In this document: in pieces, positions 1-12,300 of the stretch
Position numbering within the stretch: the stretch's first letter is position 1
Layout of the letters: each line of letters starts with the position of its first letter
Translations under genes and position numbers: made by a program
NCBI RefSeq assembly: GCF_902806685.2
Contig: NC_048553.1
Span: 5,873,099 to 5,937,098, forward strand
Length of the DNA: 64,000 nt
Reading direction: 5' to 3'
Origin: Maniola hyperantus
Lineage: Eukaryota > Arthropoda > Insecta > Lepidoptera > Nymphalidae
Notes under the pieces: model-generated
Databases searched by the model: none
What the model saw: only the letters and a program-made list of their open reading frames with translations
Told to the model about the DNA's origin: nothing

Positions 1-262
1 AAAATTTTGAATTTTCAAGTTATGTGCCAAGACTAGGTAAGTAGGTACATATAAACCTAAAACAAAAGGGAATTAAAATGTACAAAATTCTTCAGTAACC
101 CACAAGTCACACCATACAATAGTTAAACAAAAAGTTGACTAGAATAAGTAAGTTGCAAAACGAGAAAATAACTAAGTAGATACAAACTTGTAAAGAGAGC
201 CAGGCGACCAACCACGCTACATTTGATTTAAAAAAAAATAGTTATCTTAATTATATTAATAC

Positions 263-392
263 CTTCCAAGTTCCCGATAAAAAACAGTGTAATATAAAAT
301 TGGTCCATTGGATCGAGATGGTGGCAGCCAACTGACAGCCAAAGATGTTACTGAAGTTGCTATAACTTTAACGGCAGCTGGTGGACCTGGAG
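263..392 (-). CDS. Dscam-like exon: FNIII 4, first half (last exon in window)
   Basis: Acceptor tttcttacag, donor GGAAG|GTATTA. Encodes APGPPAAVKVIATSVTSLA, then VSWLPPSRSNGPILYYTVF and YRELGR. PGPPAAVK and VSWLPP identify Dscam FNIII 4. Its 5' CT completes the split G of the preceding exon. The following exon lies outside the window; I see no coding sequence in 1-262. Confidence 0.9.
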
Positions 393-3300
393 CTGTAAGA
401 AAAAATATGAGGTATGGTAAGCTTTATCAAATCTTTTAAAAGAGCAACTGCCGAGTTTCTTGCTGGTTCGGTAGGAAAGGCATACGGAACCCGTGGCAAA
501 TGCATTTGTTGTAAAAGTTTCATTGAATAAAACTATTTTGATTTCATTTTGATTTGATGTAGATATAAAGCTTTTTAAGTCATTAATCTATCTCATAATC
601 TTGACGAATATTTGCATTCCGGGATGGTACCTGCTCTTTTTTTTCCACTAGAAGCTGCCTAACTACTGTTACCTCTTTTAGTATTATCCATTCAGTATAT
701 GCAAAATTACCTATTTCTTTACCTTGCGTGCTCTCAGATTTTTTTCTTCTTAGAAATCTGAAAAAGATTTTGATGTACCTACTCACCGTCCTGTTGTGTA
801 GTACAATGTATAGGATGTGCTGGCACACCATCCCCAGCAGCCGTATACGCTAGAGCCTGCACCGTGTAGTTCATGTGCGGCTTCAACGCTAGAAGTAAGG
901 TCTCCACGCCTGCGACGCGTTTGACCTCAGCCCCTGCAGTTATGCTTGAACCGCCACCGCCTCGGACCTCCCACTCCAGCCAATCTGCCGCTGCCGACAA
1001 ACAACTGCCTTCACTCAGCTAGGATTGTTTTTATTAAGAGGTAGAAAAATAAAAAAATCCAACCTAACAATCGTGTGGCAGTCCCAACTTTTTCGCAATT
1101 TGTGGCAATGCGCCATGAAATATCGATTCTTAGTTCTTGGTTCGTTACAGAATCATCGTTGTTTTAGGGGAAAAGTGTAAAACGTTTTGACATATCAATA
1201 ATAGTATCCAATTGGCAGTATTTTGCTCCGTGAAATCTTAAAAACTGTCAAGCTTCAACAGAACTAAACTTTAAATATTGTTAAGTACAATTAAACAATA
1301 GTCCATGACAGGTCGAGATACCCGCACGTCACCCGCGCTCGCCCGCACTGGGTTAGCGTATGCGATGTGTGGGTGTGCGGGGCGTTTCCTCCCTGATTGC
1401 CATCTCGACCTGTTGCGTACTATACGTAACTTAGGTAAAGGCTAATGAATAGCGTAGAACACAATTTTACCGTATTCTACTCACTATGTTCCGGTCGGTA
1501 AAGCAACTTATATCCTAGTAACGCTCCGTGATGCGCGTGCGCCGGTGGTGGAGACCATTCCACTTTCAAACTTTGAGGAGACACAGCGCGACATCTCACT
1601 GCACGAGGTCCTTCGGATGGAACTGCAAAAATATAAGTAATAACTGTCTTTTTCTGGAGTAGAGTGAGATAGAACCATTTATATAATACTAGCTTATGCT
1701 CGCGACTTCGTCGAATATAAAATGCAGTTTAACCAAACCTTTTGAAAAAAAAATAAACCAGCTCAACACTTGTAAAAAAAAAGAAATCTTTGGATTTACC
1801 ATTTTCTTGTGTAAGAGTGTTAACTGGTGCCGTAGCAGGGCCAGCTCCTGCACTGTTAAATGCTCTCACACTTACTGAGTACCTGTAAAAGTAAACTTTT
1901 CTGACAACCTGAATAGCACAATAGGTAAATCATCTTCCACTACTAGAGCTACCTACGCAAGAGAGTACGCATTTTTTGAAGCATTGCTTGGGCTACAATA
2001 ACTATGCTTTATATTTTACAGTATCATTCATGTTTGTGTCTAATGTGATATTACTAACCTTGTATAATGTTCGAGGCCTTCAATAGTGTATTTGGTGACA
2101 TGTCCTCTAACAGTTGCGAACTCCATACCAACGCTGGCACCTCCTGACAACGAGCCATCAGCAGAAGGCCACCACCATACTGTGTATCCTAACAGTTCAC
2201 CATTCCATGCCGATGTCGGGGGAGCCTAGGAGAAATTTTATGAATTTTAACTTGGAGCCAAAACGGAATGAAACTTCTGGTATCATGAAGCAAAAACCAG
2301 GTAGAATACTGTTAAATTTTCTATATAGCTCGCGGTTGTTGAACTTATTAACCAAAGTGTTTTTTTCTATCATCAGAAAAAAACACTTTGGTTAATAAGT
2401 TTTAGAAGTTTTCTATGTTTCTCATTTCGCTTACTGTTCAAAAGCAACGGAAGTTCATCGTCGAATTACAAATAAGGACGCGTGAGTGATGCGTTAAAAT
2501 ACTGAATAATCTCTTCGCTTTTTTTTATTGGTTACATTTATAGCAATCAATGCCGAAACGCACTGATCAGTTCAAAAACACGGTTCGTGCAAGGGCCCGG
2601 TAAATTCAGATATTTTTGCTTTGATTAAAATATTTATACTAAAACACTTACCTGCCAGAGCAATTCAATCGTGGAAGGTCTAGGGGCAGAAGCTTGTAAA
2701 CTGATGGGAGGACGAGCAGGCGGTTCGTGTAATGTCAAAGCAAGTAGAGCCCTCGTATGTGGTGATGCGAATTGCGCTGTCACAGTTCTTGCTCGTACTA
2801 GGTACGCTGTTGCTGGTTCTAGACCTGTTATTGTGGCATCTTCGGTCCTATGAAAATTAAAGTCCATGACAAATATGGCTATAATATAATCTAGCCTTAT
2901 CGAATTACTGAACAAATCATGCCCGCGTAGTGTCTACCTCTCCGCGCTGAACAGTCATGCTGATCTTTGCACAAAAAAATAAGCCTACGCTTCTATCGCC
3001 AGATGAGGCAAATTATTCCAACAAAGAGTTCCGTGCATCTTCGTTTTATATTATATATATGTATAGTGAAATGCACTGAACTTTCACTTTCTAGTAAAAA
3101 TATACTGTACTTATATAACTTTCTTGGTATTTTCAGTGGTGCTACAATTTATTCGGTGACTTACTCGGAATATGAGTTGACACTGTGAGCTGATACAGAC
3201 ACATTGTGGGTATCAGCGTCTCTCCAAGCGTCAGCGTTGGCGGAGTCATGTCTCCGGTACTGCACCACGTAGCCCAGTACGGGAGAGTTGCCGTCATAAG

Positions 3301-6300
3301 GTCTCCTCCATTGCAGGCGGATGGTCCGTGATGTGGTGTCTACCACTCTGAAGTTAGCTGGTGGTTCCGGAGGCTCTAAATATAATAATTCTAATTTTAA
3401 TTGAATAGGTTACTCAGATAATTTTTTATTTAATAAGGTTGATTCATTAAAATAAAGCATTGATGCATGGTTTTGCAGTTAAAACGTAGTAGTAGAAAGC
3501 TTTGTTGCAACAAAACACAGTCACTTAAAAGACAGAACTTTAAAAAGCTTAAGTAAGTACCTATACAAAGGGATACAAATTGACTCGTATAAATAACTAA
3601 GTGGGGAAGTAACAGTCACTTTTAAATTAAGATCGTCATTACAAAGATAAGTGAGAAAGTCCATAAATAATTTAAAAGTTGAAAGCCTGAAACTTTATTT
3701 GAGAGGTTTGCATAGTAAACAAGTTAGAAGCACTTTCACGCTCGCGCTGTTTACATGAGCATTACGAGGGCACTTTTTGCTCTCAGAAAACTCCACTACT
3801 TAAGAAACCCAGGAACGGCAGTTTTCTGTGGATTTTATCTGATTAATTAGTACCTACCTACTAAATTTTAAATGAAATTGAGAAATTTTAATCCATACTA
3901 ATATTATAAATGAGAAAGTGTGTCTATATGTCTATCTGTCTGTCTGCTAGCTTTTCACGGTCCAACAACACGGCCCAAATTTGGTACAGAGTTAGCTTAC
4001 ATCCCGGGGCAGGACATGGGCTACTTTTTATCCCGGAGAGTTAACCGCGGGATTTTTAAACAACCTAATTCCACGCGGACGGAGCCGCGCGGGCATCATC
4101 TATTTAAATATATAAAAGAGAAATACCACTCACTCACTCACTCACTGACTGACTGACTGACTAATCACGAAATCTCAGGAACTATAAAGCCTACAAACTT
4201 GAAATTTGGAAGGTAGGTTCTTTCTAGGACGTAGGTGTCAGCTAAGAAACGGTTTTGAAAAATTCCCCCCCCCTAAGGGTGTGAAAGGGGGGGGGGGGTC
4301 GAAGGTTGTATGAAAGTCCAATGTTTTTGAAGTTAGAGATATGAAAATCGACATTTAGGTTTATTAGCTTTGAATAATAAAAATCTGTATAAGTCAATTT
4401 GAAAAATTCCTCCCTTAAGGGTGGTAAAATAGGGGGGAAAAGTTTTTATAGATTTTTTTAACTATTGTTATTTTTACTTGAAACGTAGGTTCTTTCTAGG
4501 GGGTAGGTATCAGATAAGAAAGAATCTAACTCAATTCCCCGTATAATATATCGAATCGATAACCCCCAATCGCTATCTGCTTGATTAGTTACCGATTCGC
4601 TGCCTAGACGCTCGGCGTTACGCATTTCTGATACTCATCTTACAAGCCACCGTTTTCCATATAAGACTGCATCATCAATAACCATAATTTATCGTTTTTA
4701 AAAGCAAATGAGACATTAAAGAAAACTTGAAGCATAAAATCTTCGAGAAACAAACCAAAAAATTGAGAACAGCAACTATACTTATTATTATAGTTTACTA
4801 GCTGATGCTCGCGACATCGTTCGCGTGGATATAGGGTTCTTTTTAAGAACTATTTGATTTTAGGGATAAAAGAAACCTATGTGTTAATCCAGGATATAAT
4901 CTATTCCCACTCAAAAGAGTAACAAACATACACACACACACATGCACAGAAATTTTCCTCTTTATAATAAGCGAATAGTGATCAGTTGATCACACTAATA
5001 TTATAAAGGCGATAGTATGTGAGTATATGTTTTTTGCTCTTTTACGCAAAATCTACAAGACGGATTTGGCTAAAATTTGAGATGAAGATAGATTATACCC
5101 TGGATTTTTTATCCCTAAAATCACATAGTTCCTACGGGATTTAAAAAAACTTATATCCACGCGAATGATGCCGCGGACATTAGCTAGTAAACTATAATAA
5201 ACTATAGCAAACTATCAAGCACCGTTATCGTTTAAACCACTCACCTTGAACCCCTAAATGTACAAAATGGTCCGACCTCCCGTAGGGGTTGGAGGCTTGG
5301 CAGCGATAAACCCCCGAGTCGCGCCTATCTGCACGCTCAATCACTAATTCGCTGCGTAGACCCTCCGCGCTACGCGTTTCTGATATGCTCATCCTGAGGG
5401 CAACGATATTCGAATTGATTTTTTTTCGTAACATTGAATCTTTTCACAGCTTTACTTATCTCAGATCGCATGTAAATAAGATGTAAATGATCCAGACTTA
5501 TTTTCTCGTTATAAGTATATTTGTAATGTAAGTAAGTATATTATGTAAGTTGAATTTGTTTGCATCAAAGTGTATTGTACAATATTATTTCGAGAAAGTG
5601 ATACTTTAAGGAAAGGCAACATACTCATGGACCTAAGTGAATAAATAATCACGATACCACTGCGGGTCGCGGTGGGTGTTGGTGTGTTCACTCAACTAAA
5701 CACGCGTCGAGGAATCTCGAAGTTTCGGTCTTAATTTATTGTGCGTTATTAGCGTTCCGTACCTCAAAAGGAAAAATGGAACCCTTATAGGATCACTTTG
5801 TTGTCTGTCTGTCTGTCTGTCTGTCAAGAAACCTATAAGGTACTTCCCGTAGATCTAGAATAATGGGAAGGTAGGTAGGTCTTATAGCAGACATATTATG
5901 GGAAAATATCTGAAAACCGTGAATTAGTGGTTACATCACATCATATAAAAAAAAAAAATTGTGGTCATGAACTAATAATTAGTGTTTTCAATTTTCTAAG
6001 TAAGATAACAATATCAAGTGGCTTATCATACGAAAGGCACTTCACTTATGCATTCTAAAACAGATTTTTATTTATTTTTATGCATCATAGTTTTTGATTT
6101 ATCGTGCAAAATGTCGAAAAAATACGACTGTAGTACGGAACCCTCGGTGCGCAAGCCTGACTCGCACTTGGCCAGTTTTTTTTTAATATATTTTCTTTAT
6201 TCTTAGTAATCATTCGTGATCATTATGGACATAATATTTTCTCCATGAGTAGCGGCAATACGCATTGGCCCCTAGTCCTCGGTAGCCCTTATTATTCTCG

Positions 6301-9300
6301 TACACGGTAGCGGACGTGGTCACGGAGAGCAGAGGGTGCGAAGGTGAGGCGCTCTCCTGCACGATGGACTGACAATATGAACAGGCTGGCGGGAAGTGGC
6401 TGGATGAGGACGACTGGGTGAGGATTGGGTATGTTGGCCTTCATTAGAGAAGGCCTATGTCCTAATAAAGAAATTTAGTTATTACCTGTAGTCGGAATTA
6501 GGTAGCGCCCTTCCAGAGTGGCTCCAAGACATAGACAAAGGGTTGTCTCCTCTAGCAACACAGACCAGCCTCACTGTATCCCCAAGCTTGGCTGTCACGT
6601 TTACAGATGGCGTCTCAAATCTTGCTGGTTCTGTTATTGAAGTGAACTAGTATTATTTAATGTGTTACTTTGAAGGCGCAAAACACATTACAGTGTTGTG
6701 GTGTGTTGCAATGCAATCTGGTGCACTGATTAACCAATCAGAGTGCGTTTTAAGCGGCAGCAAGTCAGAGTACCAGTCTTCATACAAAACTTATTGTTCG
6801 TCAACTTTGTATGACTCCGATAATTTAGAAATCTGGAAACTTATAGACAGATACGTACTTAGGTATTAGTTTCTTGAACAAGTCTACAAAGTTTCACTGA
6901 GTTTGATTGGTTAATATAAATGAGAACCAAACTATGTTTATTTGGAGCCCGCAACGGATAAACTCCTTTTAAAAACTGACATTATGTGTGCAATAAAGTA
7001 CTCCAAAATAAAATGTGCATAAAATTACTCCAAGCATGATAGATACAAGAGGATATGAAGATCGCTTATGGTTAAATAATAATTGTTTTGAGGACCGTAA
7101 ACGAAGATTTAAATTAAAATACAATTTTTATTACTCTTAAACACAAAGCACTACGGATAAACCCTTCAGCATAACGACAAGTGCACGGGAGTGTCTCAAA
7201 TCGGTCGCGCTATTAAGTTTCCATTTAATACATTATGCCGAGCGCTGTGTATATGGAAAGGGGTTACGATTTTAAGGTATCGGCACATCAAACTCGAGAC
7301 GGGAACGGCTCAGCTAGTAAACTACTACCCAGCCCAGTAGGTACTCCAGTTCAAGTTTTTATTTTATTTTATCGAAGTTGAAAAACAATCATTATTTATG
7401 CAATCCTATTTCTAAAAAGTGTTTCGCAAAAGATTTTTTTGGGTCATCTAGAATTCTACATGTGACCTAAGTAAAAACTTTGATCGTACACAACATTAGA
7501 AAGCGGTTGAATAAAAAAATAGGTATAAAACTAGTTACCTACTTATCGCCAAAAATTTAGGAATTTGATATTTCTAAAAAATGCTACTTAGGATCAAGGG
7601 TTTTAGTTAAGTTTTAGTTTAAGCATTGTTTATAAGTAACATTAGTTTTGGCAATACTTACCCACGTTTTTTAACGAACCCTTAAGTATATTTTTTTAGT
7701 TAACCGCTATTTTAGAAAAAGGATGGCAGTGTTAGACGGTATACTCATGTGAATATGAGGGTTGTGCTTTATATTAAAAGATAAACTGGCCACCCACCCG
7801 CCTTTGGTGTGACAAAAACTTTATAGTAAGTGCAGTGTACAATACTCACCATTAACGTGTATCGTGAGCGTTTTAGAGAGGGCGGGCGCTACGCCGTTCT
7901 CGGCTCTACAGCGATATTTGCCGGAGTGCTCCGCTCGGGCCGATTCCAGCCTCAGCGATCCATTACTGAACACGACCGGATCGGATACACCGCCCAGGGC
8001 TGTTTCTGTACTACCTTTTGAATGGAGACGACAATCTTGTAGAGGTTTCAATATATATTCAATATATATAATAATACAATTCATTGAAATCGAAAGGATA
8101 ACAAACACTTTCAAGCAAAATAATCGATTCTGATTAAGATTTAATTGGGAACTATTCAAAATGCAATATGGATGCATTAAAATGATAGTTTTATTAAACG
8201 CTCAATAAATTCACTCACTTTTAGTTTTACGAAGGTGACAATTAATTTAAGCGTAACTTTGCTTTTAGTGACGCAACGTTATGCTTCACATTTTTCACAG
8301 TTAGGTGCAATAATTAAAACAAAATTATTTTTCTAATTGACATACATAAAGACGTATATTAAGAATTATTCTGACCTGAAATATTAATGGCTACTTGCGT
8401 AACATTTTCTATGGGTTTGTCAAGTCTTAAACGCATTTAAATATTAGGTAAGTTATTATAATCATGCATTTGACTAATTTTATTTAGAGGAGATTCAAAA
8501 CATATGTTACGCAAGCGGCTGTAATAATATCAATAATAATAATTAGAAACTCACCAGTGAACTTGGTCCAATAAATAGTAGGAGGAGGGTGACCACGCGC
8601 CTCACAGCTTACGGTCAGGGATCCATTTAGCAGCACCGCTGCGTCAGATGGCTCCATTTGCCAATATGGTGGAACTACATACAAAAGTATGACCTGTTAA
8701 TATTTCAACAGTTTCACGAGTAATTTCAATATGACTATCATAAAGTTTGTCCCTCTTCTGGCCGCATCAATTATGCACAATAGCCGGCAAGAAAATATAT
8801 TGTACCTACATCTACCTTTAGTCGCAGACAATTTTCCCTCGTCTGCGCAGGCCCTTAAAGTTATAAGAAAATCCTCACCTTTAATGGCCAGCTCGGCAGA
8901 CATGTTAGCTTTCCCGGCAGTATTTGTGACAACACACGTATATGTGCCACTGTGCGCGGCGGTCAGGCTTTTAAACAACAACATACTGTAGAACTCCGCA
9001 CCACGCTCGTCCACCTACACGTAATAAGGGAAAACATACGTTATTAAAATAACCAGAAAGTTCATTGAGATTAGCCTAAGGGCGCATTCAAATTGGCTGC
9101 AAAGTACTGCGGCCGCGATGCTTTGTGAATCCATAAATGAAAACGCAAGATTGCAGCGCTGCATCCGCGCTGCCTCCACGCAGTACTTTGGGGGAAATTT
9201 GAAGGCGCCCCAAGGAGATGACAGAGATAAATGCCTATGTCATTAATTATAAGTTATAATACCTATAACATTATCTCAACTGCATTGAACAAGTAGTTCT

Positions 9301-12300
9301 GCAGTAAATGACCCTCTTCTACGTACAATACGTGTCGGGCGAGTGGTTACAATATTTAAAAAAATAGCAAGGAAGAATTTCGTCCAGAATATTCCTAGCC
9401 CTCTCAATCAGAATAAAATTATACTGAAAATTCCTCAGAAATTGATGAAATAATCATATTATACTGAGCAATGAATGTGCAAATTAATTGGAATTTCTAA
9501 TATATATGCCAGGCTGAAACGCAAATCAACACCTGCCCTTTGTTCTAAAAGCAATCTGGTTGATCGCATGCCAAATAGAGTTTCCGCTCGGGTCCCCGCT
9601 CTAGTCGCTGAACCGTAAGTTTAGCAGAAATAGCGTGGATATTTGCACTATACAAGTGTAGCTTGCAGTATACTGTTTCCCGTGACTGCCTCCGTAATAC
9701 ATATATTAATTTGTAGTGTATAGCACACAAGTATAATGCAGCTATCAGTGAAATAATTTTTCAGAATCGGATCATTACAATTCCCGAAATTACCCCCTAA
9801 ATACAAACTCACAAACTAATAAAAGTATAGGTACCTCTTTATGATATTACTCTTTTTGATATTAATTAGTATCTATATGAGTAGGTAAACTCTGTAGGTA
9901 CATTATCAAGCAATTTAAGAACTCAGAATTGCAAAAGGATAATTGAAAAGATTTATTTTCCAAATATTATATTTATTTTACTAATTTTATTATTTTATTT
10001 TTTATTAATACGAGCACAACTAATGTATATACAAGTATCTACTTACTTAGTTCTAAAATTAACTTCAAAGCTCAAACTTTTTTTTATATTTAGTTATTTA
10101 ATAGTAATCAACAAAATTTTCTGAAAGAGGACGTCCTATTTAATCTTATAGGATTTCTTCGTTTTCTAATTTCTAACTTAAAGAAAGTACTTACTTACCT
10201 TACTTAACAGTAAAAAGTAACATCATATTAATTAAAATAAACTTAATATTTTTTATTTTGTACCTGTAGCACGCTTGAAATTGGCAGCTGATCCTTGAGC
10301 CATGAAAAGTAAACGGGCATGTCGCCCGAAGTCACGGTACAGGTGATCTGCGCGCGGTCACCCGAGCGTAGACCGGGCGGAAACACGATAGGCGAGAGCA
10401 CTGGCGGCGACACCACGTTGATTTGTACCTGGAGTTAATAGCCGTGGTCACTGCTTTTATAAGAGGAGCCTTTTGAGTATTACTTACTCTTATAGCTGTT
10501 TATTTGGGTACTTATCAAAATAAATTTTAAGGTGGCAAAGTAAACGGGCATGTTGCCTGATGTCACCCGAGCGCAGACCGGGCGGAAGCACGATTGGCAA
10601 GAGCACCGGCGGCGACACCACGTTTAATTTGTACCTGGAGTTAATAGCCGTGGTCACTGCTTTAGTAGGAGGGAAGATAGCTTTTTGTGTATTACTCTTA
10701 TACTTAGCTGTTTATTTGTGTATTAAAATAAATTTTAACGTAGCTAAGTAAACGGCCATGTTGCCTGGTGTCATCCGAGCGTAGGCCGGGCGGAAACACG
10801 ATAAGTGAAAGCATTGGCGGTGACTTTACGTTGATTTGTACCTGGAGTTAATAGCCGTGGTTACTGCTTTTATAGGAGGGAAGATAGCCTGTTTTGTATT
10901 ACGCTTATAGTCGTTTATATTTTATAAGTATAATATTATGTGAGTAGCGTGTGGCAGCCCGAGCGCAAGCCGAGTGGAAACGTGATAAGTGCGAACACCA
11001 AAGTCTACCAAAATCGAGATGTTTGGCAGACTTTTTTCTGGCCATGAATACATCTATTAAAGCCAAAAACTATTCAAAGGCCTTTTTTTGTTTGTTCTAG
11101 ATTAATCAGTTGGCTTTTCTCATTAAATTGACCAGTTCACACAGCGTGATGTGCAGCTGTGCGACACGTTTTATGTCTGCCGAGGCCTTAGCCCCCCGTT
11201 CCCACTTGTCGTTTGTCGCTTGATGTTCCAGTGGCAGTACATTTTAACACAAAATCGGTTTCCGACAAAAGCTTCATATAAAATGTTCTGCCACTGGAAC
11301 ATCCCATTTTAAATCCGGGCCCGATACACGACAAGTGGGAACGAGGGGTTAGGCGGTTTGGTGTTATAATATTACCTCTCTCCTAGCAAGTTCCCCTCCA
11401 GGCGTGAGCACGGAACATATCCAGCCGCCTTTGTCGCGTGTTCGGTCCACGTTGGTGATAGTTAGATGCCCGTCACCCTGTCGGTAACGAGGATCGTTGC
11501 CTGCACCGCCTTCCCATTTTACTGAGCTTTATTTAAAAAATGACATTTTTCCATTTAGATTTAAAGTATAATATTAGATTTTTTGTAACGTATAGCTAAC
11601 CGACGTATGCAATCTATAAAAGGAGAAACTGCCCGAATGACCACCTTAAACCACTCACAGCTGAGTCTAGGACCTAAATAGGTACCTAGACCTCCACTAC
11701 GAAGAGATTTTCAAAAATTCTACCCAAGTGAGCCAGCTAGTTCTTTATAAAACTCATCCTCAAAGATATTAATTCCACTGCCGTGCGAACTAGATTTTTG
11801 GATTCACAGGTCAATGTTTCACTTTCACGTTTACTTTTCTTGTATTTTAACTGTGAGTGGTGATCCTCTTGTCACCTAAGTTTATTGGCCATCACATAGA
11901 TTAATAAGCAGAACTTATAATTCAAATTTAAAGCCATGCAATTTAAAGACATGGGATGCGGACGTAATTACGCATAGAAAGATCGTACTGCGTATCACGA
12001 TTCAGCACGGTATAGGTAAAAGCGGCAAACGCAAATCGCAATGCAATTTTTTTTAGGTTTCATCAATTCAAAATTAGAATGGGCGCTGAAGAAGAATGTG
12101 TTCCGTTCGGCACGTATCTGGCATGCTACCACTAACTAATAAATAATAATATGATTTATGCCCGTAAAAGTCTTTAAAATTGCTATCGCCGATTGGACGT
12201 GAAGCCTTACCAAATAAATCATACTTTGATTTATCGCAATAATGGAATTTTGATATTCCCGATATTAAAGTTTTCCAATTTTCAGCTCGAACTTTTCAAT

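Noticed and set aside
10560..10751. Plus-strand 63-aa frame over the pseudo-exon array
   Set aside because: Antisense to the decayed Ig7 copies, with no homology of its own.
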